A stretch of 64,000 bases of DNA, taken from assembly GCF_900112425.1 (NCBI RefSeq), contig NZ_FOLP01000003.1, positions 434,001 to 498,000 on the forward strand, read 5' to 3'. Origin of the DNA: Variovorax sp. OK212 (GTDB lineage: Bacteria > Pseudomonadota > Gammaproteobacteria > Burkholderiales > Burkholderiaceae_C). This document shows positions 32,560 to 41,357 of this stretch, piece after piece; position 1 is the stretch's first letter, and each line of letters begins with the position of its first letter. The position numbers and the translations under genes are program-made. Under the pieces are notes generated by a model. It ran no database searches. It saw only the letters and a program-made list of their open reading frames with translations, and was not told the origin of the DNA.

Positions 32560-33779
32560 GCGCCGAACGCTCCCGCCGCAGCCAGCTCGCGCTGTTCCTG
32601 CGCCGCAATGCCGAACTCCGCCAGCACCTCGGCCGTGTGCTCGCCGAGCAGCGGCGGCGGGCGGCGAACCTGCTGCGGCGTGCCGCCCATCTTCACTGCG
32701 AAGCCGATGTTCGGCACCTTGCCCTCGACGGGGTGATCGATCTCGATGCGCATCTGGCGGTGCTTGCCGTGCGCGCTCTCGAAGGCCTGCGGGTAGGTGA
32801 GGATCGGGCCGGCCGGAATGCCGACGGCCAGGAGCCGCTCGATCCAGTTCTCGCTGGTGTCCTGCGCGAAGCTGCGCTCCAGCGACTCGACCAGCGCGAG
32901 GCGGTTGGCCAGGCGCAGCGACACGGTGGAAAAACGCTCTTCGTCGAGCAGGTCGAGCCGCTCGATGACCTTGCACAGCGTCTGCCACAGCTTCTGGTTG
33001 GTTGCGCCCATCACGAAGTGCCCGTCGGCCGCCTTCATGGCCTGGTAGGGCGCGCTCATGCGGTTGGCCGTGCCCAGCGGCTCGGGCTCGCGGCCGGTGC
33101 CCCAGTACTCGGAGATGTCCCAGACGGAGAACGCCAGCGCCGAGTCGAACAGCGAGGCGTCGACGTACTGGCCGCGCCCCGTGGCCTTGGCACCGATGTA
33201 CGCGGCGAGCATGCCGTAGGTGGCGAACAGCGCGCAGCCGATGTCGGCCACCGGCACCCCGGCCTTCACCGGTGGGCCGTCGGGGTAGCCGGTGACGCTC
33301 ATGATCCCGGACATGGCCTGCGCCATCAGGTCGAAGCCCGGGCGCGCCGCCCATGGCCCGGTCTGGCCGAAGCCCGAGATGCTCACGTACACCAGCTTCG
33401 GGTTGATGGCGCTCAGCGTCTCGTAGTCGGTGCCCAGCCGTTTCATGACGCCGGGGCGGTAGTTCTCCACCAGGATGTCGGCCTCCTTCACCATGCGGTA
33501 GAGCACCTGGCGGCCGCTCTCCGATTTCAGGTCGAGCGTGATGCTGCGCTTGTTGCGGTTCATGTTGAGGAAGCCCATGCTGTCCGAGCCCTTGAGCTTG
33601 AAGCCCATGGCGCCGCGCGTCTGGTCGCCGCCTTGCGGCGGCTCGACCTTGACGACGTCCGCGCCCAGGTCGGCCAGCAGCATGCAGGCATAGGGGCCGG
33701 CCATGACCTGGCTCACGTCGAGCACGCGAACGCCGGCCAGCGGCAGGGGGCGGGAGGAGGGGGTGTCGCTGTCGCTCAT
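32556..33779 (-). CDS. CaiB/BaiF (class III) CoA-transferase
   Basis: A 407-aa enzyme that moves CoA between carboxylic acids via an aspartyl-CoA intermediate. The N-terminus has PLAGVRVLDVSQVMAGPYAC and LADLGADVVKVEPPQGGDQT, then NRNKRSITLDLKS, LVENYRPGVMKRLG and PGFDLMAQAMSGIMSVTG. All are hallmark blocks, and the Asp of GFDLMAQAMSG fits the catalytic position. It lies 39 bp after the Bug receptor gene and overlaps the hydratase. The three genes likely form an uptake and activation unit for an organic acid, controlled by the nearby LysR gene. The acid is unknown. Confidence 0.94.
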   Translation of the reverse strand: MSDSDTPSSRPLPLAGVRVLDVSQVMAGPYACMLLADLGADVVKVEPPQGGDQTRGAMGFKLKGSDSMGFLNMNRNKRSITLDLKSESGRQVLYRMVKEADILVENYRPGVMKRLGTDYETLSAINPKLVYVSISGFGQTGPWAARPGFDLMAQAMSGIMSVTGYPDGPPVKAGVPVADIGCALFATYGMLAAYIGAKATGRGQYVDASLFDSALAFSVWDISEYWGTGREPEPLGTANRMSAPYQAMKAADGHFVMGATNQKLWQTLCKVIERLDLLDEERFSTVSLRLANRLALVESLERSFAQDTSENWIERLLAVGIPAGPILTYPQAFESAHGKHRQMRIEIDHPVEGKVPNIGFAVKMGGTPQQVRRPPPLLGEHTAEVLAEFGIAAQEQRELAAAGAFGA

Positions 33780-33818
33780 CTGTTCGATCTTTCGGGAGGG
33801 GAATTCAAAAAAATGGCT

Positions 33819-34817
33819 TCAGGCGTCCGCGCGCACGCCCGCGTCCTTGACCACCTTGGCCCACTTCGCGTGTTCGGAGACGATGAAGGCGGCGAACTTC
33901 TGCGGACTGCCGCCGGCGTCTTCGGCGCCGAACTCGTCGAGCCGCTGCGCGATGTCGGGCATGGCCAGCACGCGGTTGATGTCCTCGCTCATGCGTTGCA
34001 CCAGCGGCGCCGGCATGCCGCGCGGACCCACCAGGCCGTACCACGAGGCCGCGTCCAGCCCCGGAAAGCCCGACTCCGCCAGCGTGGGCACGGTGGGGTG
34101 GCTGCGCGCGCGCTGCAGCCGCGTCTGCGCAATGGCGATGACCTTGCCCTGCTTCACGAAAGGCGTGGCGGCCGTCATGGTGTCGAAGGCGAAGTCGATC
34201 TGGCCGCCGAGCAGGTCGACGATCAGCGCGCTCGAGCCCTTGTAGGGCACGTGCACCGCGTCGACCTTGGCCTGCAGCTTGAACATCTCGAAGGCCAGGT
34301 GCTGCGCCGAGCCGATGCCCGACGAACCGAAGGACACGCGACCCGGCCGCTGGCGGCACAGCGCCACGATGTCGGGCAGCGTGCGCACCTTCTGCTCGGG
34401 GCTGCAGGTGAGCATGTTCGGCGTGACGCCCACCAGCGCGAGCGGCGTGAAGTCCTTGCGCGGGTCGTACCTCACGCCCTGCAGCAGCGCGGGCGCGATG
34501 GCATGGCTGTTGACGTGCGCCATCAGCAGCGTGGTGCCGTCGGGCGGTTGCTTGGTCACGTAGTCGGCCGCAATCACGCCGGTGGCGCCGGGCTTGTTCT
34601 CGACGATGACGGTGGTGTTCCACAGCACGCCCAGCTTCTGGCCGATGACACGCGCCAGCACGTCGGTGCCGCCGCCGGGCGCGAAGCCCACCACGATCTT
34701 CACGGGGCCGGTGGGTGCGCTGGATGCGCCGGATTCGTTGGCGGCGCGCACGAAGGCTGGCGTGGCCAGGGCGGCAAGGGCGCTCGTCGCCGCCAGGGTG
34801 AAGCTTCTGCGTTGCAT
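33819..34817 (-). CDS. Bug-family (TctC) periplasmic solute-binding receptor
   Basis: A 332-aa exported receptor of the tripartite tricarboxylate family, abundant in Comamonadaceae and Bordetella. The signal MQRRSFTLAATSALAALATP ends FVRAA. The mature part carries PVKIVVGFAPGGGTDVLARV, VIVENKPGATGVIAADYV, GSSGIGSAQHLAFEM and VPYKGSSALIVDLLGGQIDF. These are the two pyrrolidone-type loops that clamp a carboxylate ligand. No tctA/tctB membrane genes are adjacent, typical of orphan Bug proteins. It lies between lysR and the CoA-transferase on the same strand, so it probably delivers the acid processed by that pair. Confidence 0.94.
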   Translation of the reverse strand: MQRRSFTLAATSALAALATPAFVRAANESGASSAPTGPVKIVVGFAPGGGTDVLARVIGQKLGVLWNTTVIVENKPGATGVIAADYVTKQPPDGTTLLMAHVNSHAIAPALLQGVRYDPRKDFTPLALVGVTPNMLTCSPEQKVRTLPDIVALCRQRPGRVSFGSSGIGSAQHLAFEMFKLQAKVDAVHVPYKGSSALIVDLLGGQIDFAFDTMTAATPFVKQGKVIAIAQTRLQRARSHPTVPTLAESGFPGLDAASWYGLVGPRGMPAPLVQRMSEDINRVLAMPDIAQRLDEFGAEDAGGSPQKFAAFIVSEHAKWAKVVKDAGVRADA

Positions 34818-34881
34818 CGGTTGTCTCCGTCGTTGTTTGAGTCCGACGGATGGTGCGCAATGCCCGCACCGGGCGCCATCG

Positions 34882-35805
34882 CTATTTGGGCGAAGCAGGA
34901 TTCGCGGTTTGCGTATCCGCGAGCACCCGGGCCACGCCGGCGGCCGCGCGCGAGAGCGTTTCCGGTGCGCGATGGCACAGCACGAACTGCCGGCGCGCCC
35001 AGTCGCCGCGAATCGGCAGCCGCGCGAACCGGGCGCCGCCGGCCACGTGGCGCGCAATGGCGGCGGGCATCACGCCGATGCCCAGGTTCTGCGCCACCAG
35101 CGCGGCAATGCTGTCGAAGCCGCCCACGCGCATGCGCATGCGCAGCAGTTGCCCGGCCTCGTCGGCCAGGCGCTCCAGCATGATCGAGATGGCAGAGCCT
35201 TCGCCCAGCGCAATGAGGTCGCAGGCCAGCACGTCGTCCAGCGTCACGTGCCTGCTGCCGGCCAGCGCATGGGCGCGCGCGGTGACCGCCACCAGCTCGT
35301 CGCTGCGGTAGGGCAGCGTGGGCAGGTCGATGGCGCCGAGGCTGGCCTCGTAGATGCCGATGTCCACCACGCCGCGGCGCAACGCCTGCTGCACCACCTG
35401 GCTGTTCATTTCCTGCAGGTCGATGCGCACGCCGGGGCAGGCCGCGGCGCAGCGCTCGATGTCCGAAGGCATGAACTGGATCACCGCCGACTTCGGCGCC
35501 GCCACCCGCACCACGCCCTGCTCGCCGCCGAGGTAGGAGGCCGCGTCGTCCTGCATGCGCAGCACGGTGTGCGTGATGCTGCGGGCGTGCGCCAGCATGG
35601 CCCGGCCGGCGTCGGTGAGCACCATGCCGTGCGGGCGGCGCTCGAACAGGGCCACGCCGAATTGCGATTCCAGTTCGAGAATGCGGCGCGAGGCCGCGGC
35701 CGGCGCCATGTGCAGGCGCTCGGCGCCGCGCGTGACCCCGCCGAGCTCGGCGGTCGCGATGAACAGCTGGACGGTGGTGAGGTCGAAGTGGAGGCGGGAG
35801 GTCAT
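34882..35805 (-). CDS. LysR-type transcriptional regulator
   Basis: A 307-aa regulator. The winged-helix N-terminus reads FDLTTVQLFIATAELGGVTR, then GAERLHMAPAAASRRILELE and GVALFERRPHGMVLTDAGR, the standard LTTR block. An effector domain follows (VRVAAPKSAVIQFMPSDIER, GVVDIGIYEASLGAIDLPTL). It lies 64 bp upstream of the Bug receptor on the same strand, so it may govern the receptor, CoA-transferase and hydratase genes. A perfect inverted repeat 16-41 bp upstream of its start is a candidate autoregulatory site. The gene is divergent from the SbcD-like gene. Confidence 0.93.
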   Translation of the reverse strand: MTSRLHFDLTTVQLFIATAELGGVTRGAERLHMAPAAASRRILELESQFGVALFERRPHGMVLTDAGRAMLAHARSITHTVLRMQDDAASYLGGEQGVVRVAAPKSAVIQFMPSDIERCAAACPGVRIDLQEMNSQVVQQALRRGVVDIGIYEASLGAIDLPTLPYRSDELVAVTARAHALAGSRHVTLDDVLACDLIALGEGSAISIMLERLADEAGQLLRMRMRVGGFDSIAALVAQNLGIGVMPAAIARHVAGGARFARLPIRGDWARRQFVLCHRAPETLSRAAAGVARVLADTQTANPASPK

Positions 35806-35820
35806 GGGCGCCGTCGAGGA

Positions 35821-35846
35821 TATCGGGAGATCCGCGCTTCCCGATA
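35821..35846. promoter_or_regulatory. 8-bp-arm inverted repeat, candidate LysR operator
   Basis: TATCGGGA, a 10-bp spacer, then TCCCGATA, a perfect interrupted dyad in the 115-bp region between lysR (start 35805) and the divergent SbcD-like gene (start 35921). Interrupted dyads of this size directly upstream of the regulator gene are typical LysR-type sites. There is no T-run, so a terminator is unlikely. Binding is inferred. Confidence 0.55.
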
Positions 35847-35920
35847 CTGCGAGCCCTCTAAGATGCTCGCTGTTTTGAGATGACGTGCAGAAGACGCGAG
35901 AGGCAAAGGGAGGGCCACGC

Positions 35921-37045
35921 ATGATTTCTTTGCTCCACACCGCGGACTGGCAGATCGGCCGCGTGTTCTCGCAGTTCGAGCCCGACGACGCCGCGGCGCT
36001 GTTCGAGGCGCGCTTCAAGGTGGTCGAGCGGCTGGCCGGCATTGCGGCCGAACGCAAGGTCGATGCCGTGCTGGTCGCGGGCGATGTGTTCGACCTGCAG
36101 ACCGTGTCCGACAAGACCATCCGGCGCATGTTCAACGCGATGCAGGGCTTTGCCGGCCCGTGGCTGCTGATTCCGGGCAACCACGATTCGGCCTTGAGCG
36201 AATCGGTATGGAGCCGGGCCGAACGCCTGGGCGCGATCGCGCCGAACGTGGTCTGCTGCCTCGCGCCGAAGCCGCACACCGTCGCGGGCAAGTTCGTGCT
36301 GCTGCCGGCGCCGCTGACGCAGCGCCACACCTACGGCGACCTCACCGACTGGTTTGCCGCGGCCCCCGACGACGCCGGCTTGCCGCGCATCGGCCTGGCG
36401 CACGGGTGCGTGCAGGGCATCCTGTCGGAAGACATCGACTCGGCCAATCCGATTGCGGCGGGGCGGGCAGGGGAGGCGAGGCTGGATTACCTGGCGCTGG
36501 GCGACTGGCACGGCACGCGGCAGATCGACGAGCGCACCTGGTACGCGGGCACGCCCGAGACCGATCGCTTCCGGGCCAACGAATCGGGGCAGGCGTTGCT
36601 GGTGTCCATTGCGGGCGCCGGCGCGCTGCCTGAAGTCGAGACTGTCCGCACGGGGCAGTTCGCGTGGCAGCAACTGGAGCCGCGGCTTTCCGTGCTGTCC
36701 GACGTCGATGAGCTGGTGGAACGGCTCGATCGAATCGACGGCAACGACGTGCTGCAACTGCGCGCGCACGGCAGCTGCGACCTGGGCGCGCATCGCAAGC
36801 TGGGCGCGGCACTCGAAGCCGCGCGGGCCCGCGCCCGCGCGCTGGTGTGGGACGGCGAGGCACTGCGGCTGGAGCCGACCGAAGAGGACATCCAGGCGCT
36901 GCATGCCGATGGCTTCGTCGGCGAGGCCTTGCAGGAACTGCGCGTGCAGCAAGCCGATGCCGATGCGGAACTGGCCCGCGACGCGCTGCTGACGCTGGCC
37001 CGCATCCTCGACGCGCAAGGTTCGCGCACGGGAGCCGGCGCATGA
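35921..37045 (+). CDS. SbcD-like DNA repair exonuclease (calcineurin phosphoesterase)
   Basis: A 374-aa Mre11/SbcD-family metallophosphoesterase, nuclease partner of the next gene's ATPase. Metal-binding motifs are present in order: LLHTADWQIGR, VLVAGDVFD, LLIPGNHDS, IGLAHGCVQG and LALGDWHGTRQ. ATG 35921 is preceded by AAGGGAGG. Its TGA overlaps the ATG of the ATPase gene (ATGA), so the two are co-translated. The C-terminal ~100 residues (EEDIQALHADGFVGEALQEL onward) probably contact the ATPase. It may be a second SbcCD-like or YhaO/YhaN-like complex rather than classical SbcCD, because of features of its partner. Confidence 0.88.
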   Translation: MISLLHTADWQIGRVFSQFEPDDAAALFEARFKVVERLAGIAAERKVDAVLVAGDVFDLQTVSDKTIRRMFNAMQGFAGPWLLIPGNHDSALSESVWSRAERLGAIAPNVVCCLAPKPHTVAGKFVLLPAPLTQRHTYGDLTDWFAAAPDDAGLPRIGLAHGCVQGILSEDIDSANPIAAGRAGEARLDYLALGDWHGTRQIDERTWYAGTPETDRFRANESGQALLVSIAGAGALPEVETVRTGQFAWQQLEPRLSVLSDVDELVERLDRIDGNDVLQLRAHGSCDLGAHRKLGAALEAARARARALVWDGEALRLEPTEEDIQALHADGFVGEALQELRVQQADADAELARDALLTLARILDAQGSRTGAGA

Positions 37046-39672
37046 AGCTGCAGCGTCTTCGCATCGAGAACTTCAAGCTGTTCCGCGCACCGCTCGAAAT
37101 CGGCGGCTTCACGGACGGGCTGAACCTGTTCGCGGCGCCCAACGAGTCGGGCAAGTCGACCATCGCGGAGGCGATTCGCGCCGCGTTCTTCGAGCGGCAT
37201 CGCTCGAGCGCGGTCGAGCATCTGAGGCCATGGGGCGAAAGCACGGTCACGCCCACGGTAGAGCTCGATTTCGAACTCGACGGCAAGCCCGTCAAGCTCA
37301 CCAAGGCCTTCCTCGGCAAGAAGCGCTGCGAGCTCGTCATCGACGGCAAGGCGATGGATGGCGCCGTGGCCGAAGACCACCTGGCGGCGCTGCTGGGTTT
37401 TCGCTTTCCGGGCAAGGGCGCGAGCACGCCGGAGCACATGGGCATTCCGGGGCTGCTGTGGATCAAGCAGGGCACCTCGCACGACATTTCGAACGCCGTC
37501 GGCTTTGCCAGCGACCATCTGCGCAATGCGCTCGGTGAATCGCTCGGCGAGTTGGCGTCGAGCCAGGGCGATGCGGTGCTGAAGGCGGTCGAGAGCGAAC
37601 GCAATGAGTTGCTCACGCCGGCGAGCGGCGCGCCGCGCGGCGCCTTTGCGGATGCGCTCAAGCTGCGGACGGAACTCGACGCCGAGCTGGCGCGGCTGCA
37701 TGCCGACATCGAGGCGTATCGGTCGGGCGTCGACCGGCTTTCGGGGCTGCGGCGCGAGCATCAGCGCGACGACGCGGCGCGGCCTTGGGTGGCGCTGCGC
37801 GAGCAGCTTGTCGCGGCGCAGCAGCGGCTGAGCGACGGCAAGGGGCTGGCCGAACGGAAGGCCGCGCAGGACGCGGCGCTCAAGCAGGTCGTGGCGCAGG
37901 TCGGCTCCTGGCGCACGCAGCTCCAGGCGATGGAGCGCGAAGAGGCCACGGTCGTGCAGCGCGAGAAGAACCTGCTGGCGGTGAAGGACGGGCGGGAAAA
38001 GGCGCTGGGCGAGCTGCAAGCCTGGGAGCCGCGCCATGCGGCCGCGGCGCAGGCGGATGCGCTAGCCCGCGACATCTTGCGGCTGGCGCGTCAGGCCGCG
38101 TCGCGGATCGCGCAGGAAAAGACCGTCGAAAGCCTGGCCGAGCAGCTTTCTGCATTGGCGCAGAACCTGGCGAAAGCCAAGGGCGAACAGGAGAAAGTCG
38201 CACGCCTGCAGGCCGACGCGCAATCGCTGGCCGTGCCCGACGGCGAGCTCAAGCGGCTGCAGCGTGGCGCCGACATGCTGCGCACGGCGCAGGCGCGGCT
38301 CGATGCGGTGTCGACCGCGCTGGCCTTCGAACTGCAACCCGGGGCGCGGGTTCGGGTGGGCGGCGCGGACGTTACGGGCTCGGCGCGGCAGACCGTCATT
38401 GCGCGGACCGAGATCGAGATCGAAGGCGTCGGCCGCATCACGGTGCTGCCGGGCGGCGCCGACCTCGAGAGCCTGGGCGTCGAACGCGACCGGGCCCGTG
38501 ACGAACTGGCTGCGCTGCTGCAAGCGCTGCGCGCGGACAACGTGGCCGCCGTCGAGGAACGTGTGCGGCTGCATGCGCTGCGCAAAGGCGAAGCCAGTGC
38601 GGCGGAGGCCGTGCTGTCGGCGCTGGCACCCAAGGGTCTTGGCGCGCTGGCCGCGGACGTGGCGTTGCGCGAAGCCCGGCTGGCCGAGGCGAAGGAAGTC
38701 CTGCAGGCGATGGCTCCAGCGGCCGGCGCGGCCGTGCCATCGACTGCGCAGGCCGAATCGGAGGAGGGCGCTGCACGCGGGGCGCTGGAAGCGGCCTCCT
38801 CGGCCCTCAACGACGCGAAGGTGCAGGTCGGCCACGCACGCGAACAGGTCAAGGCCGCCGAGGACGAACTCGCCGCGGTGCAGGCGACGCTGGCCGACCC
38901 GATGCGCGCCGGCCGCAAGCGCGAAGCCAGCGAGGCACTTACCGATGCGCTGGCGCAGCAGTCGGCCATCGAGCAAAAGGTCGGCGAACTCGCGCAGCAG
39001 CTGCAGACGGTCAACCTGCCGGTGCTTGCGCAGGACGTCGAGCGGCTCGAACGCAGCGCGCGGCAGGCCGAATCTGCGCACAGCCAGCGGGCCAACGAGA
39101 TCACGCGGCTCGAAGTCGAACTCGAGACCAAGGGCGCGCTGGGCCAGGAAGAAACCGCGTCGGAGAAGCAACGCGAACTCGAACACGCCGCCCGGCGATG
39201 CACGGAGCTCGATCGGCGTGCCAAGGCGCTGGACCACTTGCTGAAGCTGCTGCGGGAAAAACGCTCGGCACTGGCGCGCCGGCTGCGAGCGCCTTTGCAG
39301 AAACATCTGGACCACTACCTGCAGATTCTTTTCCCGGGCGCGCAGGTCGAGGTCGGCGATGACCTGTCACCGGGGCGCATCACGCGGCAAGGCGTGCGCG
39401 GCGTTCAAAGCGGCGCGTTCGAGGAGCTGAGCGTGGGCGCGCGGGAACAGATGGGCGTCGTGGCGCGGCTGGCCTACGCCGACTTGCTGAAGGAAGCCAA
39501 CAAGCCGACGCTGCTGATCCTGGACGATGCACTGGTGCACACCGACGAAGAACGACTGGGCCAGATGAAGCGCGTGCTGTACGACGCAGCGACGCGCCAC
39601 CAGATCCTGATCTTCAGCTGCCACCCGGAAGCCTGGCGCGACCTGGGCGTGGTGGCGCGGAGCATCGCCTGA
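37042..39672 (+). CDS. SbcC/YhaN-like SMC-family ATPase without visible zinc hook
   Basis: An 876-aa ATPase that should clamp DNA and gate the SbcD-like nuclease. The N-terminal head has MKLQRLRIENFKLFRAPLE and Walker A FAAPNESGKSTIAEAI. The C-terminal head has the signature ELSVGAREQMGVVARLAYAD and Walker B LLILDDAL, then IFSCHPEAW. Between them are two long Ala/Glu/Arg coiled coils. The centre (residues ~430-480, PGARVRVGGADVTG to ITVLPGGADLES) looks like a small beta domain rather than the CxxC zinc hook of SbcC/Rad50. No CxxC was seen anywhere in the arms. This and the length fit YhaN-like ATPases better than ~1050-aa SbcC. Confidence 0.85.
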   Translation: MKLQRLRIENFKLFRAPLEIGGFTDGLNLFAAPNESGKSTIAEAIRAAFFERHRSSAVEHLRPWGESTVTPTVELDFELDGKPVKLTKAFLGKKRCELVIDGKAMDGAVAEDHLAALLGFRFPGKGASTPEHMGIPGLLWIKQGTSHDISNAVGFASDHLRNALGESLGELASSQGDAVLKAVESERNELLTPASGAPRGAFADALKLRTELDAELARLHADIEAYRSGVDRLSGLRREHQRDDAARPWVALREQLVAAQQRLSDGKGLAERKAAQDAALKQVVAQVGSWRTQLQAMEREEATVVQREKNLLAVKDGREKALGELQAWEPRHAAAAQADALARDILRLARQAASRIAQEKTVESLAEQLSALAQNLAKAKGEQEKVARLQADAQSLAVPDGELKRLQRGADMLRTAQARLDAVSTALAFELQPGARVRVGGADVTGSARQTVIARTEIEIEGVGRITVLPGGADLESLGVERDRARDELAALLQALRADNVAAVEERVRLHALRKGEASAAEAVLSALAPKGLGALAADVALREARLAEAKEVLQAMAPAAGAAVPSTAQAESEEGAARGALEAASSALNDAKVQVGHAREQVKAAEDELAAVQATLADPMRAGRKREASEALTDALAQQSAIEQKVGELAQQLQTVNLPVLAQDVERLERSARQAESAHSQRANEITRLEVELETKGALGQEETASEKQRELEHAARRCTELDRRAKALDHLLKLLREKRSALARRLRAPLQKHLDHYLQILFPGAQVEVGDDLSPGRITRQGVRGVQSGAFEELSVGAREQMGVVARLAYADLLKEANKPTLLILDDALVHTDEERLGQMKRVLYDAATRHQILIFSCHPEAWRDLGVVARSIA

Positions 39673-39679
39673 AACAACA

Positions 39680-39701
39680 CGGCCTTCCATGGGGAAGGCC
39701 G
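39680..39701 (+). terminator. Hairpin after the ATPase gene, probable terminator
   Basis: CGGCCTTCC-ATGG-GGAAGGCCG, a perfect 9-bp stem and 4-base loop starting 8 bp after the ATPase stop. It is followed by GTTTCGG, with only a short T-run, so termination may be weak or bidirectional between this gene and the convergent ankyrin gene. Confidence 0.6.
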
Positions 39702-39791
39702 GTTTCGGTCATTGCCTTCGGCTCGGCAATCCTTGATTTAACATAATCACCATTGTGTGATTTATCCAGAGTTCCAGCAGGAACCCCGGAC

Positions 39792-40472
39792 TCACCACTT
39801 GCCATCCTTCGGCACAGCCTTGGGCGCATTCGCCCTCGAAGCCGCGGCCGCCGTGATCAACGATGCCGCTTCCGGCCGGTTCGCCTTGTTCGCGAAGTCC
39901 ACGGCCGTCATGCCCAGCTGGTTCTTCATCGTCGTGTCCGCACCTTCGGCCAGCAGCAGCTTCACGGCTTCGCCCGATCCATACATCGCGGCCATCATCA
40001 GCGGCGTCGAGCCGTTGGGCGATTGCGCGTCGATAAAGGCGTAGTTGTCGAGCAGCACCTTCATGATGGTCAGTTGCCCGCTGGTCGCCGCGTAATGCAG
40101 CGGCGTCCAGCCGGTCTTGTTGACGGCCGCATCGCGCTTCAGCAACTGGTTGACCAGCTCCTGCTGGCCCTTGATCGCCGCCAGCATCAGTGGTGTTTCG
40201 TCCTTGGCGTTGGCGATGTCGACGTTGGTCTGCGGCGACTCCATCAGCACCTGGATGACCTTCGGCGACGGCTCGCGCAGCGCGATCAGCAGGCCGGTCT
40301 GGCCGTGTTCGTCGCGCGTGTTCGGATCGAAACCACGCTGCAGCAACGTGCGCACGCCGCTCGCGTTGTCGCCGCGCACGGCACGGAAAAAGTCTTCGAA
40401 CGAGCCCGCATGCGCTGCAAAAGATGCAGCCATGACAACAAGATATATCGATTTCTTAAAGTAATTTTTCAT
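39792..40472 (-). CDS. Exported ankyrin-repeat protein
   Basis: A 226-aa protein with a signal peptide (MKNYFKKSIYLVVMAASFAA, cut after AHA) and about four to five ankyrin repeats. Examples are DEHGQTGLLIALREPSP, AKDETPLMLAAIKGQQELVN, GWTPLHYAATSGQLTIMKVL and GSTPLMMAAMYGSGEAVKLL. These are protein-binding scaffolds; here the location is periplasmic. ATG 40472 overlaps the tatD stop (ATGA), making it the last gene of the mltG-tmk-holB-pilZ-tatD operon. Base composition around its start is more AT-rich than the neighbours. Binding partner and function are unknown. Confidence 0.88.
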   Translation of the reverse strand: MKNYFKKSIYLVVMAASFAAHAGSFEDFFRAVRGDNASGVRTLLQRGFDPNTRDEHGQTGLLIALREPSPKVIQVLMESPQTNVDIANAKDETPLMLAAIKGQQELVNQLLKRDAAVNKTGWTPLHYAATSGQLTIMKVLLDNYAFIDAQSPNGSTPLMMAAMYGSGEAVKLLLAEGADTTMKNQLGMTAVDFANKANRPEAASLITAAAASRANAPKAVPKDGKW

Positions 40473-41275
40473 GATTTGACTTCCCTGAACAGCGTTTCGA
40501 AGTTGTCGCTCGTGGCCTTGGCAATGGCTTCCACGGGCATCTTCCTGAGTTCGGCGATCTGCTGTGCCACGAACGGCACATAGGACGGGTTGTTGGTCTT
40601 GCCGCGGTACGGCACGGGCGCCAGGTACGGGCTGTCGGTCTCGATCAGCATGCGGTCCAGCGGCACGAAAGCGGCCACGTCGCGCAGGTCCTGGGCCTTC
40701 TTGAAGGTCAGGATGCCCGAAAACGAGATGTAGAAACCCAGGTCGAGCGCCGCGCGCGCCACCTCGGCGGTCTCGGTGAAGCAATGGAAAACGCCGCCGG
40801 CCGCGCCAGGGGAGGCGTCTTCGCCCTCCTCCCTCAGGATCGCCAGCGTGTCCGCCGACGCCTCGCGCGTATGGATGATCAGCGGCTTGCGCGTCTGCTG
40901 CGCCGCGCGAATGTGCACCCGGAAGCGGTCGCGCTGCCACTCCATGTCGGAGATGCTGCGCCCGCCCTTGCGTTCTTCCATCTGGTAGTAGTCGAGGCCG
41001 GTTTCACCGATGGCCACCACGCGGGGCCGAGCGGCAAGCCGTACGAGTTCTTCAACGCTCGGTTCGGCGATGTCCTCGTTGTCGGGGTGCACGCCCACGC
41101 TGGCCCAGAAGTTGTCGTAGCTGGCGGCCAGCGCCTGCACGTCGTCGAACTCCTCGAGCTTGGTGCAGATGCAAAGGGCCCGGTCGACCTGCGCGGCGGC
41201 CATGGCGGCGCGGATCTGCGGCATCTGGTCCGCGAATTCGGGAAACGTGAGGTGGCAGTGGGAGTCTGTGAACAT
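40469..41275 (-). CDS. tatD: TatD-family metal-dependent hydrolase (DNase)
   Basis: A 268-aa TIM-barrel metallohydrolase; TatD enzymes have 3'-5' exonuclease/DNase activity in repair and DNA turnover. It opens MFTDSHCHLTFPEFADQMPQ with the metal-binding HxH. Further ligands are in VAIGETGLDYYQ, KPLIIHTREAS, GVFHCFTET and LLIETDSPYLAPVPYRGKTN. I use ATG 41275 because the family starts with this motif; an upstream GTG at 41341 would add 22 unrelated residues. It lies 82 bp after pilZ and overlaps the ankyrin gene. This could be the YcfH paralogue normally located beside holB. Confidence 0.93.
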   Translation of the reverse strand: MFTDSHCHLTFPEFADQMPQIRAAMAAAQVDRALCICTKLEEFDDVQALAASYDNFWASVGVHPDNEDIAEPSVEELVRLAARPRVVAIGETGLDYYQMEERKGGRSISDMEWQRDRFRVHIRAAQQTRKPLIIHTREASADTLAILREEGEDASPGAAGGVFHCFTETAEVARAALDLGFYISFSGILTFKKAQDLRDVAAFVPLDRMLIETDSPYLAPVPYRGKTNNPSYVPFVAQQIAELRKMPVEAIAKATSDNFETLFREVKS

Positions 41276-41357
41276 CGGAAATGGCGAGCTGCGACGCTCG
41301 CTCCTGTGGGAGATGGCGCCGTCCGCAGAGTTCCGCGTCACCAGGACGGCGGAAAAC

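Noticed and set aside
39765..39787. Short stem GTTCC-AGCA-GGAAC after the ankyrin gene
   Set aside because: Only 5 bp without a T-run; too weak to call a terminator.
41276..41341. N-terminal extension of TatD from GTG 41341
   Set aside because: Adds 22 residues unlike any TatD; the family begins at the MFTDSHCHL motif.
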